Position numbers and translations under genes: made by a program
Part shown: positions 48,381-58,333 of the stretch, one piece after another
Layout: the number at the start of each line of letters is the position of its first letter
How positions within the stretch are numbered: the stretch's first letter is position 1
NCBI RefSeq assembly: GCF_010727125.1
Contig: NZ_AP022564.1
Span: forward strand, 1,488,001 to 1,552,000
DNA length: 64,000 nt
Source of the DNA: Mycolicibacter terrae
GTDB lineage: Bacteria > Actinomycetota > Actinomycetes > Mycobacteriales > Mycobacteriaceae
Direction: 5' to 3'
Notes under the pieces: model-generated
Seen by the model: only the letters and a program-made list of their open reading frames with translations
The model's database searches: none
What the model was told of the DNA's origin: nothing

Positions 48381-49453
48381 CGGATGCTGCCCAGGATCGG
48401 CTGGGATTCGGTGAGCGGCTCGTCGCTGGGGGCCCGGCCTTCGCCGAAGACCCGGTTCGCCTGCTTCGCCCGGAATTCGAGATGGGCCTGCGCGGGCGCG
48501 GCGTAGCCGAAGCGCTGCTGGGCCTCGCGCGGGGTCGTGGTGACCGGGTTGACCGGCGGGATCGAACGCAGCACCCGGGTGCCGATCGGCAGGGTCATCG
48601 GTGAGATCAGCCGCAGCAGCATCAACTGCACGCGCGGGCTCAGGCTCAGCAGGGTGAACGCGGCACCCAGCGGCGGCACGATCAGCGCGTCGAGCACGCG
48701 GGAGGTTCCCACACCGCCCAGCTTGCGCATCCAGCGCGGCATGGTCGCCAGGGTGCCCCGGCGCAGGAACGCCGTGACGAGAAGCGTGGCGGGCCACAGC
48801 ACCCGCGGCAGCGATGGCGGCAGGATGACCTCGGCGTGCAGCAGATGGGCCATCGCACGCCGGGCGATGTCGGAGTTGACCAACTGCGGACGCATCTGCT
48901 CGAAGTACTCGCGGATGCCCTCCCGGGTGCGCGGCACGTCGGCCGGGTCGAGGGTCTGCAACTCGGCCGCCTTGGCGCAGTCGGCCCAGTAGGCCGATTC
49001 CTCGTCGGCCGACAGCCGACCGGGCCCGTACTTCTCGTAGGCGTAGAGGATCGAGTGCCAGGCCGTGAGGTGGATCCACATCTGGGCGGCGGGGTCGTTG
49101 GCGTCGTAGTTCGCACCGGTGACCGGGTCGACGCCGATGGCCTTGGAGTGGATCCGCACCAACATGTCGGCGGCCTCGGCGGTGGTGCGGCTTTCCCCGA
49201 ACGCCACCATCGCGAAGTAGCGCAGGGTGCGGTCGTAACGGGTCCGCGGCCGGTCGTAGATCGCCTGGGTGGCATCGACGGAGGCGACCAGCCCGGGGTC
49301 GAGTTCCTCGATGACCACCGCGCGCTGGAAGCCGATCGACAGCGAGGTCGGGTAGCTCCACACCTTCCAGGTCACCGAGTCCGGGCCGAAGAACCCGTAG
49401 TCCTCGGCGGGCTCGGCATCGGGCAGGGACAGCAATTCGCGCAGGGTGCTCAA
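48377..49453 (-). CDS. MpaB-family oxygenase (DUF2236)
   Basis: A 358-residue protein of the MpaB/latex-clearing-protein-like family, heme-b enzymes that act on lipids or isoprenoids. Conserved elements are RYFAMVAFGES, the MLVRIHSKAIG histidine and WIHLTAWHSILYAYEKYG with likely heme-contact histidines. TTG 49453 is the start, with GAGAGG upstream. It leads an operon with a small membrane protein and a TetR regulator. Substrate unknown. Confidence 0.83.
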   Translation of the reverse strand: MSTLRELLSLPDAEPAEDYGFFGPDSVTWKVWSYPTSLSIGFQRAVVIEELDPGLVASVDATQAIYDRPRTRYDRTLRYFAMVAFGESRTTAEAADMLVRIHSKAIGVDPVTGANYDANDPAAQMWIHLTAWHSILYAYEKYGPGRLSADEESAYWADCAKAAELQTLDPADVPRTREGIREYFEQMRPQLVNSDIARRAMAHLLHAEVILPPSLPRVLWPATLLVTAFLRRGTLATMPRWMRKLGGVGTSRVLDALIVPPLGAAFTLLSLSPRVQLMLLRLISPMTLPIGTRVLRSIPPVNPVTTTPREAQQRFGYAAPAQAHLEFRAKQANRVFGEGRAPSDEPLTESQPILGSIR

Positions 49454-49472
49454 TTCGTCCGCCTCTCAGATT

Positions 49473-49489
49473 TCCTACAGTGTGTAGGA
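49473..49489. promoter_or_regulatory. TetR-type operator palindrome upstream of the MpaB operon
   Basis: TCCTACA, three bases, TGTAGGA: perfect 7-base arms, 20 bases before the TTG start of the MpaB gene. Confidence 0.65.
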
Positions 49490-49534
49490 TTCTGCACGGG
49501 GTGCAATGGGCCGTCAAGGGCCGGGTTGCGGCAC

Positions 49535-49540
49535 TACCGT
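49535..49540 (+). promoter_or_regulatory. Leaderless -10 box of the AraC-type gene
   Basis: TACCGT lies 7 bases before the ATG at 49548. Confidence 0.5.
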
Positions 49541-49547
49541 GGGCGCC

Positions 49548-50468
49548 ATGGCATCGGATGCCGTCGCAGCACCGCGGAGCTGGGATTTCGCCGTGGCCCC
49601 GCCGCACACAGCGCCGGGGGTGACGTCGATGGTCGGCTACCGCGCACTGGAGGTCCCCGACACCGTGCACCGGGGCCTGCCGTCGTCGACCTTGACCTTC
49701 ATCGTCAGCCTCGACGAGGGCGTGGAAGCCGCCGACACCGCCGAAGCACTGCCGGCGGCCCGGCCGAATCCGGTGATCCTCGGCGGTCTGCATGTGCAGG
49801 TCAGTCACGTGCGCCAGCGTCGCGGCCAAGCCGGTGTGCAAGTGGCCCTGCATCCGCTGGCCTCGCGGGCGGTGTTGGGCGTGCCGGCCGCCGAGCTCAG
49901 CGTCACCGACTTCGACGCGGTGCCGTTGCTCGGCCGCGATTCGGCGCGGCTGCATGAGCGGGTCGCCGACACCCGGCACTGGCCGGAAGCGTTCTCCCTG
50001 ATAGTCGACTATCTCGCCGCGGGCCACCGCCGGCGCCACACCGGCGTGCGACCCGAGGTGGCCTATGCCTGGCATCTTCTGGAGCGCAGCCGGGGACGCG
50101 CGCCGGTCGCCGCTGTCGCCCGGCAGGTCGGCCTGAGCCAGCGGCATCTGACCACATTGTTCCGCCGCGAGGTGGGCCGCACCCCGAAGACCGTGGCGAT
50201 GCTGATGCGCTTCGAATACGCCGGCGCCCGGATGGCTGATGCAGCGCGTGGCCACCGGCGCGTCGACCTGGCCGGTATCGCCGGTGACGCCGGCTACGCC
50301 GACCAGGCACATCTGACCCGCGAGTTCGTCCGGTTCGCCGGTGTGCCGCCGGGAGTCTGGCTGGCCGAGGAGTTCCAAAACATTCAAGACGGCGGCCACC
50401 CCACGCGGTCAGAGTGGTGCCATGACACCTTCGAATCCGACCGTTTGGTTGACCCTGCAGGCGCATGA
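49548..50468 (+). CDS. AraC-family regulator
   Basis: A 306-residue regulator. The last ~100 residues contain the two AraC helix-turn-helix units (VAAVARQVGLSQRHLTTLF and LAGIAGDAGYADQAHLTREF). The N-terminal part is an unassigned sensor domain. ATG 49548 is set by the leaderless -10 box. Its 3' end overlaps the start of the following VOC gene by 47 bases, which suggests the two are linked. It is divergent from the MpaB operon. Confidence 0.85.
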   Translation: MASDAVAAPRSWDFAVAPPHTAPGVTSMVGYRALEVPDTVHRGLPSSTLTFIVSLDEGVEAADTAEALPAARPNPVILGGLHVQVSHVRQRRGQAGVQVALHPLASRAVLGVPAAELSVTDFDAVPLLGRDSARLHERVADTRHWPEAFSLIVDYLAAGHRRRHTGVRPEVAYAWHLLERSRGRAPVAAVARQVGLSQRHLTTLFRREVGRTPKTVAMLMRFEYAGARMADAARGHRRVDLAGIAGDAGYADQAHLTREFVRFAGVPPGVWLAEEFQNIQDGGHPTRSEWCHDTFESDRLVDPAGA

Positions 50469-50817
50469 CGCGTCCGCACTCATCGACTACTACGTCGACA
50501 CCTTCGGCTTCGTCGTCACGGCCCGCCACGGGGTCGAGCACAGCACCGTCAAACACGCCGAACTGCGCTGGCCCCAGGGCTGTGGCGGCATCATGGTGGG
50601 CAGCTACCGGCCTGGTAACGACTGGTGCCGTGAACCGGGCACGGCCGGGGGCTATGTCGTCACGAGCGACCCCGACGGTCTCTACGAGCGGATCGTGAGC
50701 CGCAACGCCGATGTCGTGCGACCGTTGGCCGGCACCGACTACGGGGCCCGCGAGTTCGTCGTCCGCGACCCGGAGGGCAACCTGTGGAGCTTCGGCGACT
50801 ACGTGGGCGCACAATAG
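50422..50817 (+). CDS. VOC (glyoxalase/dioxygenase superfamily) protein
   Basis: A 131-residue vicinal-oxygen-chelate fold protein: paired beta-alpha-beta-beta-beta units with the C-terminal [16 protein letters not shown] signature, where Glu could be a metal ligand. Typical members are glyoxalases, bleomycin-resistance-type binders or dioxygenases; the substrate is unknown. The start lies within the AraC-type gene, and dxr begins 4 bases after the stop. Confidence 0.82.
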   Translation: MTPSNPTVWLTLQAHDASALIDYYVDTFGFVVTARHGVEHSTVKHAELRWPQGCGGIMVGSYRPGNDWCREPGTAGGYVVTSDPDGLYERIVSRNADVVRPLAGTDYGAREFVVRDPEGNLWSFGDYVGAQ

Positions 50818-50821
50818 GTGG

Positions 50822-51994
50822 GTGAAGACCGGCCGGATCAAAGTTCTGTTGCTGGGCTCGACCGGCTCGATCGGCACCCAGGCGCTGCAGGTCATCGCCG
50901 CCAACCCTGATCGCTTCGAGGTGGTCGGGCTGGCCGCCGGCGGCGGCAACCCGGAACTGCTGGCCGCCCAGCGCGCCGAGACCGGGGTCACCAACGTCGC
51001 CGTCGCCGACGCGCAGGTCGGCGAGGCGCTCGACGCTCCCTACCGCGGACCCGACGCCGTCACTCGGCTGGTTGACGACACCGAAGCCGACGTGGTGCTC
51101 AATGCCCTGGTCGGCGCCCTGGGACTGCGTCCCACCCTGGCCGCGCTGGCGACCGGGGCCAGGCTGGCGCTGGCCAACAAGGAATCGCTGATCGCCGGCG
51201 GGCCGCTGGTGTTGCAGGCCGCCGCACCGGGCCAGATCGTGCCGGTGGACTCCGAGCACTCCGCTCTGGCGCAGTGCCTACGAGGCGGCACGCCCGACGA
51301 GGTCGCCAAGCTGGTGTTGACCGCCTCCGGCGGGCCGTTCCGGGGCTGGTCGGCCGCCGACCTCGAGCACGTCACCCCCGAACAGGCCGGCGCGCACCCG
51401 ACCTGGTCGATGGGCCCGATGAACACGCTGAACTCGGCGTCGCTGGTGAACAAGGGGCTCGAGCTCATCGAGACCCACCTGCTGTTCGGCGTGCCCTACC
51501 AACGCATCGACGTTGTTGTCCACCCGCAGTCGATCGTGCACTCGATGGTCACCTTCACCGACGGCTCGACGGTCGCCCAGGCCAGCCCGCCGGACATGCG
51601 CCTGCCGATCGCGCTGGCCCTGGGCTGGCCCGCCCGGGTGCCCGGCGCGGCCGCGGCCTGCGACTTCACCAGCCCCTCGACCTGGGAGTTCGAGCCGCTG
51701 GACAACCAGGTGTTCCCGGCGGTGGACCTGGCCCGGAGCGCCGGTGAGACCGGCGGGTGCATGACCGCGGTCTACAACGCCGCCAACGAAGAGGCCGCCG
51801 AGGCGTTCCTCAGCGGCCGGATCGGGTTTCCCGCGATCGTCGGCACCATCGCCGATGTGCTGAACGCCGCAGACCAATGGGCCGCACAACCCGCTACCGT
51901 GGACGAGGTACTCGATGCGCAGCGCTGGGCCCGGGAGCGGGCGGCCCGTGCCGTCGAGGCGGTGGCTATGAGAAAGGTCGGAAGCACCCGATGA
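50822..51994 (+). CDS. dxr: 1-deoxy-D-xylulose 5-phosphate reductoisomerase
   Basis: A 390-residue enzyme making 2-C-methyl-D-erythritol 4-phosphate in the non-mevalonate isoprenoid pathway. The NADPH motif [11 protein letters not shown], the metal-site ALANKESLI, and the active-site [17 protein letters not shown] and [10 protein letters not shown] segments are present. GTG 50822 is the start. Its stop overlaps rip1 by ATGA, and ispG follows rip1, so two steps of the pathway flank the protease gene as in M. tuberculosis. Confidence 0.96.
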   Translation: MKTGRIKVLLLGSTGSIGTQALQVIAANPDRFEVVGLAAGGGNPELLAAQRAETGVTNVAVADAQVGEALDAPYRGPDAVTRLVDDTEADVVLNALVGALGLRPTLAALATGARLALANKESLIAGGPLVLQAAAPGQIVPVDSEHSALAQCLRGGTPDEVAKLVLTASGGPFRGWSAADLEHVTPEQAGAHPTWSMGPMNTLNSASLVNKGLELIETHLLFGVPYQRIDVVVHPQSIVHSMVTFTDGSTVAQASPPDMRLPIALALGWPARVPGAAAACDFTSPSTWEFEPLDNQVFPAVDLARSAGETGGCMTAVYNAANEEAAEAFLSGRIGFPAIVGTIADVLNAADQWAAQPATVDEVLDAQRWARERAARAVEAVAMRKVGSTR

Positions 51995-53208
51995 TGTTCG
52001 CGGTCGGCATCGCACTGTTTGCGCTGGCCATCCTGGTGTCCGTGGCGCTACACGAATGCGGCCACATGTGGGTGGCGCGGGCCACCGGCATGAAGGTCCG
52101 GCGTTACTTCGTCGGCTTCGGCACCACCTTGTGGTCGACCCGGCGCGGCGAGACCGAATACGGCCTCAAGGCGATCCCGGCCGGTGGCTTCTGCGACATC
52201 GCCGGCATGACCGCGGTGGAGGAGCTGGCTCCCGACGAGGTCGACCGCGCCATGTACAAGCAGAAGACCTGGAAACGGGTAGCGGTGCTATTCGCCGGGC
52301 CCGGCATGAACTTCATCATCGGTCTGGTGCTGGTCTACACCATCGCGGTGATCTGGGGCCTGCCGAACCTGAACGCGCCGACCACCGCGGTGATCGGCGA
52401 AACAGCTTGCGTGGCACCGGAAGTCGTCAAGGGTGAACTGGGCGACTGCTCTGGTCCCGGTCCGGCGGCGCTGGCGGGCATCCAGTCCGGCGACGTAGTG
52501 GTCAAAGTCGGCGATACGCCCGTGTCGACCTTCGAGGAGATGGCCACCGCCGTACGCAAGCAGCACGGCGTGACGCCGATCGTCGTCGAACGCGACGGCG
52601 CTGAGCTGACCAAGTACGTCGACGTGACCCCCACCCAGCGCTGGATCGCCGAGGATCGCGACAGCGCCTCCGTCCCCAGCACCGTCGGCGCCATCGGGGT
52701 CGGGGCCGCCCAGTTCGGGCCCACCCAGTACAACCTGGCCACGGCCGTCCCGGCCACGTTCACCTTCAGCGGTGACCTGTCGGTGCTGCTGGGCAAGTCG
52801 CTGGCCAACATCCCGTCGAAGGTCGGCGCGTTGATGCACGCCATCGGCCACCCGAACGGCCCGCGCGACCCGGAAACCCCGATCAGCGTGGTCGGAGCCT
52901 CCATCATCGGCGGTGACACCGTCGACCACGGGCTATGGGTGGCGTTCTGGTTCTTCCTGGCGCAGCTGAACTTCATCCTGGGCGTGCTCAACCTGGTGCC
53001 GCTGCTGCCGTTCGACGGTGGCCATATCGCGATCGCGGTCTATGAAAAACTCCGTAACATCATCCGGTCGGCCCGCGGCAAGGTCGCTGCCGCGCCGGTG
53101 AACTATCTCAAGCTGATGCCGGCCACCTACGTAGTCTTGGTCGTGGTGGTCGGCTACATGCTGCTCACCGTGACCGCCGACTTGGTCAATCCGATCAGGC
53201 TGTTTTGA
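51991..53208 (+). CDS. rip1: Site-2 intramembrane metalloprotease Rip1
   Basis: A 405-residue polytopic protease that cuts anti-sigma factors within the membrane. The zinc motif is HECGH at about residues 21-25 and the second site [10 protein letters not shown] is near 340. A PDZ domain ([19 protein letters not shown]) lies in between. Cysteines in the periplasmic part ([14 protein letters not shown]) are shared with the M. tuberculosis protein. It overlaps dxr by four bases. Confidence 0.95.
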   Translation: MMFAVGIALFALAILVSVALHECGHMWVARATGMKVRRYFVGFGTTLWSTRRGETEYGLKAIPAGGFCDIAGMTAVEELAPDEVDRAMYKQKTWKRVAVLFAGPGMNFIIGLVLVYTIAVIWGLPNLNAPTTAVIGETACVAPEVVKGELGDCSGPGPAALAGIQSGDVVVKVGDTPVSTFEEMATAVRKQHGVTPIVVERDGAELTKYVDVTPTQRWIAEDRDSASVPSTVGAIGVGAAQFGPTQYNLATAVPATFTFSGDLSVLLGKSLANIPSKVGALMHAIGHPNGPRDPETPISVVGASIIGGDTVDHGLWVAFWFFLAQLNFILGVLNLVPLLPFDGGHIAIAVYEKLRNIIRSARGKVAAAPVNYLKLMPATYVVLVVVVGYMLLTVTADLVNPIRLF

Positions 53209-53221
53209 CAGGAGAGCCCTC

Positions 53222-54373
53222 ATGAGCGTCGGCCTAGGTATGCCGGCGGTACCGGCGCCCACCTTGGCGCCGCGTCGCAAGACACGCCAGCTGATGGTCG
53301 GCGGTGTCGGGGTCGGCAGCGACCATCCGATATCGGTGCAGTCGATGTGCACCACCAAGACCCACGACATCGACGCGACGCTGCAACAGATCGCCGCGCT
53401 GACCACGGCGGGTTGCGACATCGTGCGGGTGGCCTGTCCACGCCAGGAAGACGCCGACGCGCTGTCGACCATCGCCAAGAAGAGCAAGCTGCCGGTGATC
53501 GCCGACATCCACTTCCAGCCGAAGTACATCTTCGCCGCGATCGATGCCGGATGTGCCGCGGTGCGGGTGAACCCGGGCAACATCAAAGAGTTCGACGGCC
53601 GGGTCGCCGACGTCGCCAAGGCGGCCGGCGCCGCCGGCGTGCCGATCCGGATCGGCGTCAACGCCGGCTCGCTGGACCGGCGTTTCCTGGCCAAGTACGG
53701 CAAAGCCACCCCGGAGGCCCTGGTGGAGTCGGCGCTGTGGGAGGCGTCGCTGTTCGAGGAACACGGCTTCGGCGACATCAAGATCAGCGTCAAGCACAAC
53801 GACCCGGTCGTGATGGTGGCCGCCTACGAGCAACTGGCAGAGCGGTGTGATTACCCGCTGCACCTGGGCGTCACCGAGGCCGGCCCGGAGTTCCAGGGCA
53901 CCATCAAGTCCGCCGTGGCGTTCGGTGCGTTGCTGTCGCGCGGCATCGGCGACACCATCCGGGTGTCACTGTCGGCGCCGCCGGTGGAAGAGGTCAAGGT
54001 CGGCAACCAGATCCTGGAGTCGCTCAACCTGCGGCCGCGGGGCCTGGAGATCGTCTCGTGTCCGTCGTGCGGGCGGGCGCAGGTCGACGTCTACAAGCTG
54101 GCCAACGAAGTCACCGCCGGGCTGGAGGGGCTCGACATCCCGCTGCGGGTCGCGGTGATGGGGTGCGTGGTCAACGGACCCGGTGAGGCCCGCGAGGCGG
54201 ATCTGGGCGTGGCGTCCGGCAACGGCAAGGGCCAGATCTTCGTCAAGGGTCAGGTGATCAAGACCGTTCCCGAGGCGCAGATCGTCGAGACCCTGATCGA
54301 GGAGGCGCTGCGACTCGCGGCCGAGATGGGCGAGGCATCTCCCGGCGGTGCGCCCACCGTCGCCGTAAGCTGA
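53222..54373 (+). CDS. ispG: 4-hydroxy-3-methylbut-2-enyl diphosphate synthase
   Basis: A 383-residue 4Fe-4S enzyme of the non-mevalonate pathway. The TIM-barrel part contains the [11 protein letters not shown] segment. The C-terminal cluster ligands lie in SCPSCGR and [19 protein letters not shown] precedes the ATG. It lies 13 bases after rip1, in the same transcriptional unit as dxr. Confidence 0.96.
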   Translation: MSVGLGMPAVPAPTLAPRRKTRQLMVGGVGVGSDHPISVQSMCTTKTHDIDATLQQIAALTTAGCDIVRVACPRQEDADALSTIAKKSKLPVIADIHFQPKYIFAAIDAGCAAVRVNPGNIKEFDGRVADVAKAAGAAGVPIRIGVNAGSLDRRFLAKYGKATPEALVESALWEASLFEEHGFGDIKISVKHNDPVVMVAAYEQLAERCDYPLHLGVTEAGPEFQGTIKSAVAFGALLSRGIGDTIRVSLSAPPVEEVKVGNQILESLNLRPRGLEIVSCPSCGRAQVDVYKLANEVTAGLEGLDIPLRVAVMGCVVNGPGEAREADLGVASGNGKGQIFVKGQVIKTVPEAQIVETLIEEALRLAAEMGEASPGGAPTVAVS

Positions 54374-54428
54374 ACGCAGCCGATCCGCTGACCGCGCGGG
54401 GCGGTTGAGTTCGCAAGAAAGAGTCACC

Positions 54429-55280
54429 ATGTCGGCTCCGCCGGATTTTCGTCTCGATCAGCGACGCGTGTCCGTCGTGCGCGATGCCGCTGCGGTCTGG
54501 CGAGTGCTCGACGCGGATCCGGTCGGCTCCTGCATGGTGGCCGCGCGGGTCGCCGAGCACGGTGTCGATCCCCGCTCGATCGGCGGTGAGCTGTGGACGC
54601 GCGGCGGTGTGGACGAATCTCTGTGCTACGCCGGGGCGAATGTGATCCCGCTGCGCGGGGCGCCTGCTGACCTGACCGCTTTCGCCGACAAGGCGGTGAG
54701 CGCGATCCGCCGCTGTTCGTCGCTGGTTGGCCGGGCCCAATACGTGCTGCCGATGTGGCAGCGCCTGGCCGATGTCTGGGGTCCCGCCCGCGACGTACGC
54801 GAGAGCCAGCCGTTGATGGCGCTGTACAACATGCCCGCTTGCCCGATCGATCCGGAGGTGCGTCAGGTGCGCCCGGACGAGCTCGATGCCTATCTGGTGG
54901 CGGCCGTCGATATGTTCATCGGCGAGGTCGGGGTGGATCCGCGGAACGGCGACGGTGGCCGTGCCTACCGCCGGCGGGTGGCCAACCTGATCGCGGCGGG
55001 CCGGGCCTGGGCGCGCTTCGAACGTGGCGAGGTGGTGTTCAAGGCGGAGGTGGGTTCGCAGTCGCCGACGGTGGGGCAGATCCAGGGCGTCTGGGTGCAT
55101 CCGGAACGACGGGGTCACGGGCTGGGCTCCAGTGGCACCGCGATGCTGGCCGCGGTGATCGTCGGCACCGGGCGCATCGCGAGCCTTTACGTCAACGATT
55201 TCAATGCGGTGGCCCGGGCGGCCTACGAACGGGTGGGCTTCACCCAGGCCGGCACCTTCGCGACCGTGCTGCTGGACTGA
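54429..55280 (+). CDS. GNAT acetyltransferase (Rv2867c-like)
   Basis: A 283-residue protein with a DUF4081-like N-terminal half and a C-terminal GNAT domain (QGVWVHPERRGHGLGSSGTAML, then LYVNDFNAVARAAYERVGF). Family members are suggested to acetylate proteins or small molecules; the target is unknown. ATG 54429 follows AAAGAG. Position after ispG is conserved. Confidence 0.87.
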   Translation: MSAPPDFRLDQRRVSVVRDAAAVWRVLDADPVGSCMVAARVAEHGVDPRSIGGELWTRGGVDESLCYAGANVIPLRGAPADLTAFADKAVSAIRRCSSLVGRAQYVLPMWQRLADVWGPARDVRESQPLMALYNMPACPIDPEVRQVRPDELDAYLVAAVDMFIGEVGVDPRNGDGGRAYRRRVANLIAAGRAWARFERGEVVFKAEVGSQSPTVGQIQGVWVHPERRGHGLGSSGTAMLAAVIVGTGRIASLYVNDFNAVARAAYERVGFTQAGTFATVLLD

Positions 55281-55283
55281 GCT

Positions 55284-55360
55284 CTACTCGCGTTCGCGCC
55301 GAGACTGCTGTTGGCGCGGAAAAGTTCGAGTAGGGAGCACGGTAACTACAGTCTCGGTGC
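55284..55360 (+). promoter_or_regulatory. Two mutually exclusive hairpins upstream of the PBP gene
   Basis: Structure A pairs CTACTCG (55284-55290) with CGAGTAG (55327-55333), and CGCGCC (55295-55300) with GGCGCG (55313-55318). Structure B pairs CCGAGACTG (55299-55307) with CAGTCTCGG (55349-55357). They share bases 55299-55300 and cross, so both cannot form fully. Confidence 0.4.
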
Positions 55361-55389
55361 GCCTCCGCGCGTAGCCCGTGTCCATTTCG

Positions 55390-55395
55390 TAACAT
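55390..55395 (+). promoter_or_regulatory. Possible leaderless -10 box of the PBP gene
   Basis: TAACAT lies 8 bases before ATG 55404. Confidence 0.35.
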
Positions 55396-55403
55396 CAGCA
55401 TCA

Positions 55404-57206
55404 ATGGCAACAAAAACAACATCCGTATCAGCCGTGCTGTTGATCGTGTGCGCTTTGGCGGCCTGCACCCCCCGCCCCGACGGGCCGGCCCCCACCGCCG
55501 AACGCTTCTTCGCCGCACTGGCCACCGGCGACACCGCGACCGCCGCCGAACTCAGCGACGACCCGTCCACCGCGCGCAGCGCGCTCAACGCCGCCTGGGC
55601 CGGACTACAGGCCGAACACCTCGACGCGCAGGTGCTGGGCGCGCGCTATAACGACGACACCGGCAGCGTGTCTTACCGCTACACCTGGCAACTGCCGAAG
55701 AACCGGACCTGGTCCTACGACGGCCAGCTCAAGATGGTGCGCAACGAGGGCCACTGGGCGGTCCGCTGGACGGCCACCGGCCTGCACCCCCGGCTGGGGG
55801 AGCACCAGACCTTCGCGCTGCGGGCCGACCCGCCACGGCGTGCCTCGGTCAATGAGGCCGGCGGTACCGATGTGCTGGTCCCCGGCTACGTCTACCACTA
55901 CGAACTGGACGCCGGCCGGGCCGGGCAGAACCTGATGCACACCGCGCGCGCGGTGGTCGAGGCGCTGCGACCGTTCGACGACACCCTGGGCGACCCGCAG
56001 TGGCTCGCCGAACGGGCCAGCTCCTCGGTCACGCCCCTGGATCTGATCACGCTTCGCAAGAGCGATCACGACCGCATCGGAGCCGCCATCGCCCACCTTC
56101 CAGGGGTGGTTGTCACCCCGCGAGCCGATCTGCTGCCCACCGACGACCGCTTCGCGCCGGTGCTCGTCGGCGAGGTCAAGAAAGCCGTCTTCGCTCAACT
56201 GGAGGGCGAGGCGGGCTGGCGCGTGGTCAGCGTCAACCAGAACGGTGTCGACGTCGCGGTGCTGCACGAGGTGGACCCGTCACCGGCGCCGTCGTTGACG
56301 ATCAGCCTGGACCGGTCGGTGCAGCGCGCCGCCCAGAACGCGGTCAACACCCGCGGTGACAAGGCGATGATGGTGGTGATCAAGCCGTCGACCGGCGAGC
56401 TGCTCGCGGTCGCGCAGAACGCCGCCGCCGATGTCGACGGGCTGGTCGCGACCACCGGCCTGTATCCCCCCGGTTCGACGTTCAAGATGGTCACCGCCGG
56501 CGCGGCCATCGAACGGGACATGGCCTCACCGAATTCGGTGGTGGGCTGTCCCGGTGAACTCGACATCGGCCAGCGAACCATTCCCAACTACGGCGGGTTC
56601 GATCTCGGCCTGGTGTCGATGTCGCGCGCCTTCGCCAACTCGTGCAACACCACGTTCGCCGAGCTGGCCAGCCGGATGCCCCCGCGGGCGCTGTCGCAGG
56701 CGGCCAGCCGCTACGGGATCGGGGTGGACTACCTGGTGGACGGCATCACCACCGTGACCGGTTCGGTGCCGCCGACGGTGGATCTGGCCGAACGCACTGA
56801 GGACGGATTCGGCCAGGGCAAGGTGCTGGCCAGCCCGTTCGGCGTCGCCCTGGCTGCGGCGACGGTGGCCGCGGGCAAGACCCCGGTACCCCGCTTGATC
56901 GAAGGCCGGCCCACCGCGGTCAACGGACCGAAGGTCCCCCCGGTGAGCCAGGAGATGCTCGACGGTCTGCGCCAGATGATGCGCCTGGTGGTCACCGACG
57001 GCACGGCGCGCGACATCGCCGGCTGCGGGCCGGTGTTCGGCAAGACCGGTGAGGCCGAGTTCACCGGCGGATCGCATTCCTGGTTCGCCGGCTACCGGGG
57101 CGACATGGCGTTCGCCGCGCTCATCGTCGGCGGTGGCAGCTCGCAGTACGCGGTCCGGATGACCAAGGTGATGTTCGACTCGCTTCCGGACAACTTCCTG
57201 CTCTGA
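55404..57206 (+). CDS. Penicillin-binding lipoprotein (class B PBP, Rv2864c-like)
   Basis: A 600-residue transpeptidase that cross-links peptidoglycan. The signal peptide ends with the lipobox LAAC, so it is a lipoprotein. An NTF2-like (MecA_N) domain covers about residues 30-150, then a dimerisation region, then the transpeptidase domain with STFK (GSTFK), SCN (NSCNT) and KTG (GKTGEAE). ATG 55404 is chosen because the lipoprotein signal begins there; an in-frame GTG upstream would add 31 unlike residues. Confidence 0.93.
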   Translation: MATKTTSVSAVLLIVCALAACTPRPDGPAPTAERFFAALATGDTATAAELSDDPSTARSALNAAWAGLQAEHLDAQVLGARYNDDTGSVSYRYTWQLPKNRTWSYDGQLKMVRNEGHWAVRWTATGLHPRLGEHQTFALRADPPRRASVNEAGGTDVLVPGYVYHYELDAGRAGQNLMHTARAVVEALRPFDDTLGDPQWLAERASSSVTPLDLITLRKSDHDRIGAAIAHLPGVVVTPRADLLPTDDRFAPVLVGEVKKAVFAQLEGEAGWRVVSVNQNGVDVAVLHEVDPSPAPSLTISLDRSVQRAAQNAVNTRGDKAMMVVIKPSTGELLAVAQNAAADVDGLVATTGLYPPGSTFKMVTAGAAIERDMASPNSVVGCPGELDIGQRTIPNYGGFDLGLVSMSRAFANSCNTTFAELASRMPPRALSQAASRYGIGVDYLVDGITTVTGSVPPTVDLAERTEDGFGQGKVLASPFGVALAAATVAAGKTPVPRLIEGRPTAVNGPKVPPVSQEMLDGLRQMMRLVVTDGTARDIAGCGPVFGKTGEAEFTGGSHSWFAGYRGDMAFAALIVGGGSSQYAVRMTKVMFDSLPDNFLL

Positions 57207-57228
57207 CGCACGGGTTTGCCGGCAGCGG

Positions 57229-57234
57229 TAAGTT
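57229..57234 (+). promoter_or_regulatory. Possible leaderless -10 box of the DUF1707 gene
   Basis: TAAGTT lies 8 bases before the ATG at 57243. Confidence 0.4.
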
Positions 57235-57242
57235 GAGATGCC

Positions 57243-57836
57243 ATGACGGGCATTGATGACGACGTGGCCGCGGTGCTGCGCATCTCGGATGCGGACCGTA
57301 ACGGGACGCTGCGCCGCCTGCACAATGCCGTCTCCCTCGGATTGATCGACATCGGCGAATTCGAGGAGCGGGCGGCGCAGGTCTCGCAGGCCCGGATGCG
57401 CTCGGAACTCGACACGCTGATCGGTGACCTGCCCGGCCCGCGTGCCATCGTCACCTCGGCGGCCGACCGGGTCGAACTGCGCGGCTGGGCCGGCTCGCTC
57501 AAGCGGCATGGCGAATGGATCGTGCCGACCCGGCTGGCGTTGGTGCGCCGCCTGGGGTCGGTCGACCTCGACCTCACCAAGGCTCGCTTCGCGGGGCCGG
57601 TGGTCGTCATCGAACTCGATATGCGATTCGGCTCCGTCGACATCAGGTTGCCCGACGGCGCGAGCGCCTCGATCGACGACGTCGAAGTCTATTGCGGCAG
57701 CGCCAAAGACCACCGCAGGGACGCTCCCGCCGAAGGCACACCGCATGTGGTGCTGGCCGGACGCGTGGTGTGCGGGTCGGTCGGCATCAGGGGCCCGCGG
57801 AGGACCTGGCTCAGCCGGCACCGGATGCGCCGCTAG
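57243..57836 (+). CDS. DUF1707 protein with LiaF-like C-terminal part
   Basis: A 197-residue protein. Residues 10-62 form the DUF1707 domain (LRISDADRNGTLRRLHNAVS, IGEFEERAAQ). Residues 100-190 are a beta-rich repeat-like domain (GSVDLDLTKARF, GSVDIRLPDG) resembling LiaF/DUF2154-type envelope-stress proteins. No membrane helix is visible. The function is unknown. The stop shares CTAG with the convergent NTF2-like gene. Confidence 0.78.
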   Translation: MTGIDDDVAAVLRISDADRNGTLRRLHNAVSLGLIDIGEFEERAAQVSQARMRSELDTLIGDLPGPRAIVTSAADRVELRGWAGSLKRHGEWIVPTRLALVRRLGSVDLDLTKARFAGPVVVIELDMRFGSVDIRLPDGASASIDDVEVYCGSAKDHRRDAPAEGTPHVVLAGRVVCGSVGIRGPRRTWLSRHRMRR

Positions 57837-58279
57837 CGCCCGAACAGCGCCGTCCCCGCCCGCAGCAGCCGGTCCCACCCGCGGGGGCGCCCGAGCAGCT
57901 TGAGGGCCAGCGGGGTGGCATCGAAATAGGAGACCCGCTGCGCGATCAGGCCATCGGCGAAGGTGAACCGGTCGACCGCGTCCCAGGCGATCGGTTTGCC
58001 GCCGTAGGTTCCACTCAAGGTGAATTCGATGAACACCCGGTCGGCGCCGTGCCCGACATGGTGAACGTCGGCGTGCAGGTCGGGGACCAGGGCGAATAGC
58101 CGCTGGAACGCCGACAGGCAGGCCTGCTTTCCGCGCAGGGTGCCCATCAGCGGCTGGACCAGCTCGATGTCCTCGCTCCACAGTGCTTCGTGTTTGGCCA
58201 GGTCCGGAGTGCGCCACGTATCGGCGAACCGTTCGGCGAACTCCGCGGCGAACTGCGCGTCGACGCTGTCGGGGGCCAT
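57833..58279 (-). CDS. SnoaL/NTF2-like protein
   Basis: A 148-residue protein of the nuclear-transport-factor-2 fold: FADTWRTPDLAKHEALWSEDIEL, TLRGKQACLSAF and DAVDRFTFADGLIAQRVSYFD, which also resembles limonene-epoxide-hydrolase-like members. The substrate is unknown. It is divergent from map, with about 50 bases between starts, and shares its last four bases with the DUF1707 gene. Confidence 0.78.
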   Translation of the reverse strand: MAPDSVDAQFAAEFAERFADTWRTPDLAKHEALWSEDIELVQPLMGTLRGKQACLSAFQRLFALVPDLHADVHHVGHGADRVFIEFTLSGTYGGKPIAWDAVDRFTFADGLIAQRVSYFDATPLALKLLGRPRGWDRLLRAGTALFGR

Positions 58280-58321
58280 GACGCGAATTTACTCCGAGCC
58301 CGTCCTTTTAGCGGGGGCCGT

Positions 58322-58327
58322 TAAGCT
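58322..58327 (+). promoter_or_regulatory. Leaderless -10 box of map
   Basis: TAAGCT lies 6 bases before ATG 58334, which rules against the overlapping GTG at 58331. Confidence 0.55.
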
Positions 58328-58333
58328 GGCGTG

